From Deltaproteobacteria bacterium GWA2_55_10 (GTDB lineage Bacteria; Desulfobacterota; GWC2-55-46), in NCBI GenBank assembly GCA_001797415.1, contig MGPL01000097.1, positions 13,114 through 18,958 of the forward strand: a stretch of DNA of 5,845 nt, in the 5' to 3' direction. Below, one piece after another: positions 1-5,845 of the stretch; the stretch's first letter is position 1, and each line of letters opens with the position of its first letter. The notes below the pieces were generated by a model. That model was given only the letters and a program-made list of their open reading frames with translations, was not told the DNA's origin and made no database searches. Position numbers and translations under genes: made by a program.

Positions 1-293
1 TTTTCGTGGAAGAGGGGCACGAGGATGTACTTCCTGGCGAGCTTCTCGTTTACGAGCTTCAGGGTCTCGGGGTCGACGGTCGCCGCCGCCATGTCCACGA
101 ACGGTATGCCGAGCTGGTACGAGAGGGTCTGGGCTATGTCTATCTCCGTCGCGTAGCCCTTCTTGACCAGTATCGTGCCTATCCTGAGGCCCTTGTTGTC
201 CTGGTCCCTGCCCGCGGCAAGCGCCTCTTCGAGCTGCTCTTCCGTAATAAGGCCGGACTCCACTAGGAGCTCGCCTATTTTTTTGACAGCCAT
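1..293 (-). CDS. PilB/MshE/GspE-family assembly ATPase, N-terminal part (runs off the left edge)
   Basis: Only the first 97 codons are in the window; the start ATG is at 293-291 and the gene continues beyond base 1. A GGAG box sits 7 nt upstream, which supports this start. The protein begins MAVKKIGELLVESGLITEEQ and has two tandem copies of the T2SSE_N/MshEN pattern: IGELLVESGLI at about residues 6-16, and RIGTILVKKG (37-46) followed by LSYQLGIPFVDM (57-68). This domain heads the cytoplasmic hexameric ATPases that drive type IV pilus extension or type II secretion, and in MshE-like members it binds cyclic di-GMP. The Walker A and B boxes that would prove ATPase activity lie outside the window, so PilB, MshE and GspE cannot be separated, and another MshEN-domain protein is possible. 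It starts 34 bp after the DUF362 gene on the same strand, so co-transcription is likely. Confidence 0.82.
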   Translation of the reverse strand, partial: MAVKKIGELLVESGLITEEQLEEALAAGRDQDNKGLRIGTILVKKGYATEIDIAQTLSYQLGIPFVDMAAATVDPETLKLVNEKLARKYILVPLFHE

Positions 294-300
294 ATTATTT

Positions 301-304
301 CTCC
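301..304 (-). promoter_or_regulatory. Ribosome binding site of the pilus/secretion ATPase gene
   Basis: Reading the minus strand, GGAG is followed by the 7-nt spacer AAATAAT and then the ATG at 293-291. It is the clearest Shine-Dalgarno match in the window and fixes that start codon. Confidence 0.7.
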
Positions 305-327
305 GTTTTATCGAAGACAGATCGCTT

Positions 328-1431
328 TCAGACTTTCTCAAGTGCGTAATTCCTTGTTCCGAGCCCCCTCGCCTCAGCGTACTCCAGCTGGACTTCCCAG
401 TCTATGGAGGGGTGGACCCCGCGGAACTTGTCCCCTCCGGGCTCATGCCCGCTTGAAAGGGCGGTACCCTTCTGCCCTTCCAGCCCGTTGACGATATTGG
501 CTGCGGCCTGGTCAATGGCAACCGGGTCGGTCGAAGCGAGCACCCCGGCATCCGGCACGATCGGCGCGTCGTTGTGGCCGTAGCAGTCGCAGGCCGGGCT
601 TACCTGGGTTACGAAGGTCAGGTATACGCACCTGCCCTCCTTGCCCTTTACAGCCCCCTCGAAGTGCTCGACCATCTTCTCCTGCAGCCTCGAAGACGAT
701 TCGTTCCACCTTACATTTATGGTGCCCTGCGGGCAGACCGCTATACAGTGGCCGCATCCGATGCAGGTCTTCTCATTTATGACCGCTACCGCCCCGACCT
801 CTATGGCATCCGACGGGCACGCAAGCGAGCAGTCTCCGCAGGCCGTGCATCCCTGCGGGTCAACCACGGGCGCGCAGCTCGAATGCTGGGTGAGCTTGCC
901 CTCCCTGCTCGCGCAGCCCATGCCGACATTCTTAAGCGCCCCACCGAAGCCGGTAAGCTCATGGCATTTGAAATGGCTTATGGCAATAAGGCCGTCCGCG
1001 GAGGCTATCTCCCGGGCAATGCTCACCTCTTCAAGGTGCCTTCCCTTGACTCTTATCGGCAGCCCTGCCTCCCCCCTTAAGCCGTCGGCTATGATAAGCG
1101 GCGCCGAGACAACGGCGTAATCAAAGCCGTTCTCGACGGCGGTCCTCAGGTGATCGACGGAGTTGCCACGGCTGCCCACATACAGGGTATTGGTGTCAGT
1201 AAGAAAAGGGCTGGCCCCTGTCTCCTTTATCCTGTCGACAGCCCTCCTTACGAATATCGGGCGCACGTAGGAGGCATTGCCCTTCTCGCCAAAGTGGAGC
1301 TTCAAGGCGACAAGCTGGCCCTTCCTGAACCGTTCCTTTACGCCGACAGCCGCAAGGAGGTCGTCTATCTTGTCGAGGAGATTTCTTCTGGGTGTGGTGC
1401 GTAAATCCGCGAAGAATACCTTTGATTTCAT
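328..1431 (-). CDS. DUF362 domain protein with two [4Fe-4S] ferredoxin motifs
   Basis: The 367-residue protein starts MKSKVFFADLRTTPRRN and has the DUF362 layout. An N-terminal segment has the VALKLHFGEKGN region (41-52). A conserved HFKCHELTGFGGALKNVGMGC block follows at 153-173, and a C-terminal half has CDCYGHNDAP (281-290) and DAGVLASTDPVAIDQAA (294-310). Inserted in the middle are two classical ferredoxin motifs, C195-C198-C201...C205 and C223-C226-C229...C233, each followed by Pro, so two [4Fe-4S] clusters are expected. Further cysteines at 156, 173, 186, 281 and 283 might hold another metal. There is no signal peptide or membrane span, so it is probably a cytoplasmic redox protein. The family has no settled biochemical role and its electron partner is unknown. 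No good ribosome binding site precedes the ATG, but the N-terminus fits the family. The stop codon is 34 bp before the downstream ATPase gene. Confidence 0.93.
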   Translation of the reverse strand: MKSKVFFADLRTTPRRNLLDKIDDLLAAVGVKERFRKGQLVALKLHFGEKGNASYVRPIFVRRAVDRIKETGASPFLTDTNTLYVGSRGNSVDHLRTAVENGFDYAVVSAPLIIADGLRGEAGLPIRVKGRHLEEVSIAREIASADGLIAISHFKCHELTGFGGALKNVGMGCASREGKLTQHSSCAPVVDPQGCTACGDCSLACPSDAIEVGAVAVINEKTCIGCGHCIAVCPQGTINVRWNESSSRLQEKMVEHFEGAVKGKEGRCVYLTFVTQVSPACDCYGHNDAPIVPDAGVLASTDPVAIDQAAANIVNGLEGQKGTALSSGHEPGGDKFRGVHPSIDWEVQLEYAEARGLGTRNYALEKV

Positions 1432-1440
1432 AGGTGTTAT

Positions 1441-1805
1441 TTAGGACTGGCTAAAATAAGTACGAGTTATATCAGCCAATCGTATCAGCAACGCAACTTG
1501 TTTATCATCCAAGGCACCAGCTATTACAGATACACTTTCCTCCAGAGATTCACTGCCTTTTAAAAATTTCGAAAGATTAGTGTCCTTGGAAATACCTTTT
1601 ATCTGCTTATAAGATATTTTCCAATACTGTTCTTTAAGCTTATAGCTCTCTGCGAATCTACACCTTTTTCGTCAATAATTTCTGCCAGTATTTCTAACGA
1701 GTTTTCTAAGGCCTGAATATTCCCCTGTTTCTGATAATCACCAAATAAGATTTGAGCATCATTAAAATTCCCCACTTTCCCCTCCGAATGGGCAAAGTAT
1801 GTCAT
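1441..1805 (-). pseudogene. AT-rich, frameshifted coding remnant (unrecognised small protein)
   Basis: Two open segments in different frames of the minus strand overlap. The first runs from the repeat edge (ATG at 1805-1803, or GTG at 1775-1773) to a TAA at 1601-1599 and contains NDAQILFGDYQKQGN and ALENSLEILAEIIDEK. The second opens after a TGA near 1674 and runs to TAA at 1443-1441; it contains AESYKLKEQYWKISYKQIK, then KDTNLSKFLKGSESL and DKQVALLIRLADI. One added base between about 1671 and 1602, for example in the A5 tract at 1669-1665, joins them into about 111-121 residues, rich in predicted helix. I do not recognise the family. Base content is far lower in GC than the neighbours (1561-1620 has 15 of 60 by hand count), which suggests foreign or decaying DNA. 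The joined frame would stop 9 bp before the DUF362 start. A sequencing indel in a real small gene is the main alternative. Confidence 0.5.
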
Positions 1806-1884
1806 TCTGAGCGTAACGAAGAATCTCGTCTTACATATAAACAAATTACGAGATTCTTCGGTCGCTCCGCTCCCTCAGAATGAC
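1801..1884. repeat. Imperfect palindromic repeat (REP/MITE-like), hairpin-forming
   Basis: The outer 11 bases, GTCATTCTGAG (1801-1811), are matched by CTCAGAATGAC (1874-1884). The inner 13 bases, CGAAGAATCTCGT (1817-1829), are matched by ACGAGATTCTTCG (1848-1860). An 18-nt AT-rich loop lies between, and an asymmetric bulge separates the paired blocks: 5 nt on the left (1812-1816) against 13 nt on the right (1861-1873). Both paired blocks are perfect. The GTCATTCTGAGCG...CGAAGAATCTC pattern is one I know as a dispersed intergenic repeat in many bacterial genomes. Its location 16 bp behind the rnj stop codon suggests it could also act as a transcript 3' end or processing structure, but there is no typical U-tract. 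No target-site duplication is evident at its borders. Confidence 0.85.
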
Positions 1885-1900
1885 AGGACGGAACTGCCCC

Positions 1901-3580
1901 CTATATTTCTATTATCACCGGAAGAATTACCGGGCGGCGTTCCAGCGTTTTATTGAAATACCTTCTCAAGGCCCGCCTCACCTCTTCGTTGACCTCGAGC
2001 TGCTCTGTCTTTGCCTCTGTATTTATACTGTTCATGGCCTCCAATATGACGGCCTTCGCGTTCTCGATAAGCTCCGGGCTCTCATCTTCATGCACAAGCC
2101 CCCTTGTGATTATCTCAGGGCCGTATACTATCTCGCCGGTGCTGTTGTTTATGGCGACAACGGCAAGCACCATGCCGTCCTGCGAAAGGTGGCCCCTGTC
2201 CTTCAGGACCATCTCGCCGACGTCGCCTACGCCCTTGCCGTCTACAAAGACCCTGCCTGACTCGACCTTGTTGCCCCTTACGAGGCCTCCGTCTGCCGTG
2301 AGCTCGACTACGTCTCCGTCCTCGGCTACTATGACATTTTCTTCCGGTATGCCGACCTTCCGGGCGAGCTTGCCGTGGAGCACCAGGTGCCTGTACTCGC
2401 CGTGGACCGGCAGGAAGTATTTGGGTTTGACCATGTTGAGCATGATCTTCAGCTCTTCCTGGCTGGCGTGCCCCGAGACGTGGACCTCAGAGACCTTCTC
2501 GTAGATGACCTCCGCGCCCCTCCTGTAGAGGTGGTTCATCATCGTCGAGATGGCCTTCTCGTGCCCGGGGATGAACTTGGACGAGAGTATGACGGTGTCT
2601 CCCTTGACGACCTTTATCTGCTTGTGGTTGTCCATTGCCATGCGGGTGAGCGCGCTCATTGGCTCGCCCTGGCTGCCCGTGGTAAGGAGGACGAGTTTGT
2701 CGTGGGGTATGCCGTCTACTTCCTTCAAGTCTATGACAAGCCCGTCAGGCGCCTTCAGGTAGCCGAGCGCCCGTGCTATGCGGACGTTAGCCGCCATGCT
2801 CTTGCCGTTCAGGGCGACCTTGCGCCCGAACTTCGCGGCAGAGTCGATGACCTGCTGTATGCGGTGTATGTTCGACGAGAATGAGGCAACGATTATACGG
2901 CCGGTGCACTTCCTGAATATCTCTTCCAGGTTATAGCCTATCTCGCGCTCGGAGAGGGTATAGCCCTCTTTCTCGACGTTGGTGGAATCCGACATGAACA
3001 GCAGCACGCCCGCCTCTCCGTACTCCGAGAACCTGGCATAGTCCATTACCTCTCCGTCGACCGGGGTCTGGTCCATCTTGAAGTCCCCCGTATGGACTAC
3101 TGTGCCCACAGGCGTCCTTATGGCGAGGCCGCAGCCGTCCACGATGGAGTGGCTCACCCGGATGAACTCTATGTCAAAGGGGCCGATCGAGACCCTGTCC
3201 CTGGGACGGACGGTCTCGAATGTAGTGCTCTTCAAGAGGTCGAACTCTGCGAGTTTTTCTTCTATGAGCCCCAAGGTGAGCGCGGTGGCGTAGATCGGGG
3301 CGTTTACATCTCTTAATATGAATGGCAGCGCGCCGGTATGGTCCTCGTGTCCGTGGGTTATGATGAAGGCCTTTACCTTTTCGCGGTTGGCCTTCAGGTA
3401 GCTCACGTCCGGGATGACTATGTCTATCCCGAGCATGTAGTCCTCGGGGAACATGAGGCCGCAGTCGATGACGATGATGGAGTCTCCGTACTCCATCGCC
3501 ATCATGTTCAGGCCTATCTCGCCGAGCCCGCCAAGGGGTATTACTTTCAAGCTCTCCGTTGTTTTGCCTTCCCCGCTCAT
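1901..3580 (-). CDS. rnj: Ribonuclease J (metallo-beta-lactamase/beta-CASP exo/endoribonuclease)
   Basis: At 559 residues it has the usual length for RNase J, the cytoplasmic zinc enzyme that degrades and matures RNA by 5'-to-3' exonuclease and endonuclease activity. The metal-binding set is complete: HGHEDH at 76-81, H144 in VSHSIVDG, D166 in HTGDFK, and H393 in PVHGEYRHL. The beta-CASP portion is seen in MSDSTNVEKEGYT (196-208), SFSSNIHRIQQV (233-244), TTGSQGEPMSAL (300-311) and the phosphate-binding SGHASQEEL (369-377). A C-terminal domain follows from about 440 to 559, ending LPVIIEI. The ATG at 3580-3578 lies in an ATGA overlap with the upstream acyltransferase gene, which points to translational coupling because only a weak GAGAGCGGGC stretch precedes it. 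The stop TAG is at 1903-1901, just before the palindromic repeat. No frameshift or missing key residue is seen. Confidence 0.97.
   Translation of the reverse strand: MSGEGKTTESLKVIPLGGLGEIGLNMMAMEYGDSIIVIDCGLMFPEDYMLGIDIVIPDVSYLKANREKVKAFIITHGHEDHTGALPFILRDVNAPIYATALTLGLIEEKLAEFDLLKSTTFETVRPRDRVSIGPFDIEFIRVSHSIVDGCGLAIRTPVGTVVHTGDFKMDQTPVDGEVMDYARFSEYGEAGVLLFMSDSTNVEKEGYTLSEREIGYNLEEIFRKCTGRIIVASFSSNIHRIQQVIDSAAKFGRKVALNGKSMAANVRIARALGYLKAPDGLVIDLKEVDGIPHDKLVLLTTGSQGEPMSALTRMAMDNHKQIKVVKGDTVILSSKFIPGHEKAISTMMNHLYRRGAEVIYEKVSEVHVSGHASQEELKIMLNMVKPKYFLPVHGEYRHLVLHGKLARKVGIPEENVIVAEDGDVVELTADGGLVRGNKVESGRVFVDGKGVGDVGEMVLKDRGHLSQDGMVLAVVAINNSTGEIVYGPEIITRGLVHEDESPELIENAKAVILEAMNSINTEAKTEQLEVNEEVRRALRRYFNKTLERRPVILPVIIEI
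3577..3580 (-). promoter_or_regulatory. ATGA stop/start overlap coupling plsC and rnj
   Basis: On the minus strand ATGA contains the RNase J start (3580-3578) and the acyltransferase stop TGA (3579-3577). Overlaps of this type usually allow a terminating ribosome to restart, which matters here because no strong Shine-Dalgarno sequence precedes the rnj ATG. The overlap is read directly; coupling is inferred. Confidence 0.7.
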
Positions 3581-4293
3581 GCGCCCGCTCTCACGCCCTC
3601 GTTGAAGAGGGCCTCTATCGCTCTTTTCGTCCTGTTCCTCAAGTCTTTCTCGTCTGATTCCTGGGGCAATATGGGTTTGCCCACCGCGATGGTCACCCTG
3701 GACGGCCTTATGAGAAAGCCGCCCTTTTTCATTATGGCAGCAGTGCCTTTGATGGCCACCGGCACGATCGCCGCGCCGCTCTTTGTCGCAAGCATGAAGG
3801 CCCCGCGCTTGAATGGCAGCAGCGCCCCTGTTTCGGACCTCGTGCCCTCTGGAAAGACAAGCACCGATGTGCCGTTCTTTATCCTGACGGAGGCCTCTTC
3901 CATGCTCTTCATGGCCTCCTGCGGGTTCTCCCTTTCGATGGGGATATAGTTCGCGAGGCTCATGGACCAGCCGATTATTGGAATTTTAAAGAGGCTCTTC
4001 TTTGCGACCCAGCGGAACTGCAGCGGCAAAAAGGCCTGCAGGGCGGGTATGTCAAAGGCCCCCTGATGATTTGAGAGCAGCACAACAGGGACGCCTCTGG
4101 GGATATTCTCCATGCCCCTGACCTCTACCCTTATTCCGGCGAGCCCGATGAGTATCCTCGACCAGAACGCCCCGATGGAATGTATGGCCCTGCCCTGGCG
4201 TTCAAAGGGCACGGTCAAGAGCACGAGAAAAAACAGAGCAATGGTTATCGGCAGGCCTATAAGCCAGACCGCGAGCGTCCTCACAAATGTCAT
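3577..4293 (-). CDS. plsC: 1-acyl-sn-glycerol-3-phosphate acyltransferase (PlsC/LPLAT family)
   Basis: The predicted enzyme transfers an acyl group to lysophosphatidate to give phosphatidate in membrane phospholipid synthesis. From the ATG at 4293-4291 it has 238 residues, normal for the family. It starts MTFVRTLAVWLIGLPITIAL, an N-terminal membrane segment. The catalytic HX4D motif is present as NHQGAFD (75-81), and the glycerol-phosphate-binding motif as FPEGTRS (147-153). VPVAIKG (177-183) matches the later conserved block. An upstream in-frame TTG at 4332-4330 would add 13 residues, MEELHHSAGKNQS. I prefer the ATG because those residues precede the hydrophobic segment without family resemblance, but neither start has a strong ribosome binding site. 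The stop codon overlaps the RNase J start. Family relatives can act on other acyl acceptors such as ornithine lipids or lipid A, so the substrate is inferred. Confidence 0.93.
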   Translation of the reverse strand: MTFVRTLAVWLIGLPITIALFFLVLLTVPFERQGRAIHSIGAFWSRILIGLAGIRVEVRGMENIPRGVPVVLLSNHQGAFDIPALQAFLPLQFRWVAKKSLFKIPIIGWSMSLANYIPIERENPQEAMKSMEEASVRIKNGTSVLVFPEGTRSETGALLPFKRGAFMLATKSGAAIVPVAIKGTAAIMKKGGFLIRPSRVTIAVGKPILPQESDEKDLRNRTKRAIEALFNEGVRAGA

Positions 4294-4462
4294 AGATTGG
4301 TTTTTCCCGGCACTATGGTGGAGTTCCTCCAAGGGCTTATTTATCTTGACAATATATCACGCAATACCGGAAAATAGCAGAAAAAAATGGCCTTAAAACG
4401 GCTTTCAACGCTGTCCGAGGCCTGCCTTGCACCTTCAGAATAAGGCTTACCACCTGACCGGA
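4294..4462. other. Divergent intergenic region between plsC and the GT-C gene
   Basis: This 169-bp spacer must hold the promoters of both divergent genes. It has an AT-rich core (about 4338-4400) with TTGACAATATAT on the plus strand. It also holds an unsupported 18-codon ORF, ATG 4387 to TAA 4443, which ends 19 bp before the GT-C start. No clear operator palindrome, riboswitch or strong terminator was recognised. Confidence 0.55.
4346..4375 (+). promoter_or_regulatory. Possible sigma-70-type promoter for the plus-strand membrane protein gene
   Basis: A perfect -35 consensus TTGACA is at 4346-4351. Eighteen bases downstream is GAAAAT (4370-4375), a moderate -10 match. It is in the AT-rich part of the 169-bp divergent spacer and faces the gene starting at 4463. 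The -10 box is poor, so this is tentative. I found no equally good promoter on the minus strand for plsC. Confidence 0.3.
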
Positions 4463-5845
4463 ATGCCACTGACCAACCCCGCGAAAAAGCTCGTCCTGGC
4501 CGCCGCCCTCATTTCGGCCTTCGTCGCGTTCTGCGTCTATATCCCTGCCCTCGGCAACGGCTTCGTGGAATGGGACGACCCCCTGTATGTATACGAAAAC
4601 CCGAATATCAGGGGGTTTGACCTTAAATGGGCGTTCACAGCCTCGGTTGTCAGCACATGGGCACCCCTCACGCTGCTTTCTTTCGCGCTGGACTACAGTA
4701 TCTGGGGTCTCGACCCGTTCGGATACCATCTCGTCAATTCGATCCTGCATTCACTGAACGTATTCATGCTGGCCCTTTTGGCCGCAAGGCTCGCGCAGGC
4801 AGCCTCCGGCTTTGGCGCAAAAGGCCTGTTCATGACAGCCCTTGCTGCGGGCCTTCTCTTCGGCATACATCCGATTCACGTCGAATCGGTCGCATGGGTA
4901 AGCGAACGCAAGGACGTGCTTAACGCCTTCTTCTTTCTCCTTGCCCTTCACTCTTATGTGAGCTACGCAAAGGCGTCCAGGCCGGCCTTCTATTTCCTGA
5001 CCCTCGTCTTTTTCGTTCTGTCCCTTCTCTCAAAGCCCATGACCGTTACCATGCCGGTTGTGCTCCTTATAATGGATTTCTATCCGCTCAACAGGTTCAA
5101 GACAGCCGGCTTAAAGAAGATTATTATCGAGAAGCTGCCGTTTTTCGGTTTAAGCATACTCACCGGGGTCGCCTCCATCTGGTCTCAGACCTCGGCGGAT
5201 TCCTTGTCATCCGTCACGAAATGGCCCGTCTCATCCAGGATATATATTTCGGTGCGCGGCTTTCTTTTCTATATCTGCAAGACCATCGTCCCGGTGAACC
5301 TCGCCCCCCTTTACCCGAGGAATATCGTAAACGGACTTGATATCTGGTTCGCGGTGTACGCCCTGTTTCTCCTGGCGATTACCGCGTTCACGGTGCGCAT
5401 GATCAAAAGGACGAGAGCGCTCTTTTCTTCGTGGGCGTTCTATGTAATAACGCTCCTTCCGGTAATCGGCATCCTGCAGGTCGGGAGCCAGGCGGCTGCG
5501 GACAGGTATTCATATCTGCCCTCGATGGGCCTTGTGCTCCTTGTTGCTGCCGGATTGGGCTGGCTCATCCATAAAAAGGCAAAGGCCTTTGTACCTGTGT
5601 TGGCGGCCCTGGTCGTCGTTTCGTCCGTCCTGTCTTTCCTTACCGTCAGGCAGACGGGAATATGGAAGGACACCGTCTCGCTCTGGACCCATGAGATAAA
5701 GGTATTCCCGGGGTTTCCCTTTGGTTACGTCTACCGCGGCGTATCGAACGTGGCTGCCGGGAATTATGAAAGATCGATAGCTGACCTCACGAAGGGCATA
5801 GAGCTCAATCCCGGCAAACAGGTCCTCTTCGACGCCTACTCTCAC
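4463..5845 (+). CDS. TMTC/DUF1736-like GT-C membrane glycosyltransferase with TPR tail (partial at the right edge)
   Basis: An open frame of 461 codons runs from the ATG at 4463 to the window end without a stop. The protein is a multi-spanning membrane protein, with about ten hydrophobic stretches from residue 9 onward. After the first span comes GNGFVEWDDPLYVYENPNI (31-49); the WDD acidic motif in this loop is where GT-C enzymes place catalytic acidic residues. HPIHVESVAWVSERKDVL (136-153) and LSLLSKPMTVTMPVVLL (186-202) are typical of bacterial relatives of the TMTC O-mannosyltransferases. After the last span, residues 421-450 (GYVYRGVSNVAAGNYERSIA, then DLTKGIELNP) form the first TPR unit, and more repeats probably follow beyond the window. 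The likely role is transfer of a lipid-linked sugar to an exported protein or glycan. Donor, acceptor and activity are unproven. No strong ribosome binding site is seen. An in-frame TTG at 4427 is a less likely start. Confidence 0.85.
   Translation, partial: MPLTNPAKKLVLAAALISAFVAFCVYIPALGNGFVEWDDPLYVYENPNIRGFDLKWAFTASVVSTWAPLTLLSFALDYSIWGLDPFGYHLVNSILHSLNVFMLALLAARLAQAASGFGAKGLFMTALAAGLLFGIHPIHVESVAWVSERKDVLNAFFFLLALHSYVSYAKASRPAFYFLTLVFFVLSLLSKPMTVTMPVVLLIMDFYPLNRFKTAGLKKIIIEKLPFFGLSILTGVASIWSQTSADSLSSVTKWPVSSRIYISVRGFLFYICKTIVPVNLAPLYPRNIVNGLDIWFAVYALFLLAITAFTVRMIKRTRALFSSWAFYVITLLPVIGILQVGSQAAADRYSYLPSMGLVLLVAAGLGWLIHKKAKAFVPVLAALVVVSSVLSFLTVRQTGIWKDTVSLWTHEIKVFPGFPFGYVYRGVSNVAAGNYERSIADLTKGIELNPGKQVLFDAYSH

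Noticed and set aside
574..1080. 168-codon plus-strand open frame across the ferredoxin gene
   Set aside because: It is antisense to the DUF362 frame, which carries two complete [4Fe-4S] motifs in the same interval.
1665..1669. Programmed -1 frameshift site in the A5 tract
   Set aside because: The codons GAA AAA slipping back would pair poorly in the P site (CGA), and no downstream stem or start context supports it; decay or a sequencing indel is simpler.
1803..1844. Apparent N-terminal extension of the small minus-strand ORF from a TTG at 1844-1842 (reads MFICKTRFFVTLRMT)
   Set aside because: These residues are simply the translation of the palindromic repeat; RFFVTLRMT-like strings are a common artefact of this repeat and not a real protein N-terminus.
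2375..2884. 169-codon plus-strand open frame inside rnj
   Set aside because: It is antisense to the beta-CASP portion of RNase J, and its acidic, Val/Asp-rich product has no recognisable motif.
4381..4410. Possible minus-strand terminator (GCC...GGC followed by a run of T)
   Set aside because: The stem is only three pairs, and it lies upstream of plsC on that strand, where no gene end needs a terminator.
4337..4750. 137-codon minus-strand open frame in the divergent spacer and GT-C gene start
   Set aside because: It lies largely antisense to a well-supported membrane protein frame, has no recognisable domain, and has an Arg/Glu/Gly-rich composition typical of a shadow frame.
5510..5845. 111-codon minus-strand open frame near the right edge
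   Set aside because: It is antisense to the GT-C gene, whose translation matches a known family through this interval.

Overview
This window reads as ordinary chromosomal DNA from a Gram-negative bacterium with fairly high GC. The coding stretches are GC-rich: a hand count of 541-600 gives 44 of 60. AGG (Arg) and ATA (Ile) codons are common. A PilB/GspE-type ATPase, RNase J, a DUF362 ferredoxin-like protein and a TPR-tailed GT-C membrane protein together suggest an environmental lineage such as Desulfobacterota (former Deltaproteobacteria) or Nitrospirota. That placement is inference with low confidence.

Layout. Four genes lie on the minus strand and read right to left: plsC-like acyltransferase (3577-4293), RNase J (1901-3580), a DUF362 protein with two [4Fe-4S] motifs (328-1431), and the N-terminal part of a PilB/MshE/GspE-like ATPase (1-293, cut by the window edge). 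plsC and rnj overlap by 4 bp (ATGA), so they are almost certainly co-transcribed and may be translationally coupled. The DUF362 gene and the ATPase are 34 bp apart and are probably also one unit.

Between rnj and the DUF362 gene lies a compositionally different island (about 1441-1884). It holds an 84-bp imperfect palindromic repeat directly behind the rnj stop codon, then an AT-rich coding remnant broken by an apparent frameshift. One added base would restore about 111-121 codons ending 9 bp before the DUF362 start.

Divergently on the plus strand, from 4463 to the window end, is a multi-spanning GT-C-like membrane protein (TMTC/DUF1736 type) whose first TPR unit appears just before the edge. 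The 169-bp divergent spacer carries a TTGACA box and a short unsupported 18-codon ORF.

No shared pathway links the genes: phospholipid synthesis, RNA turnover, a redox protein of unknown role, pilus/secretion energy supply and putative protein glycosylation. I see no CRISPR array, tRNA, rRNA, transposase or clear novel multi-gene system. The unexplained part is the repeat plus broken-gene island.
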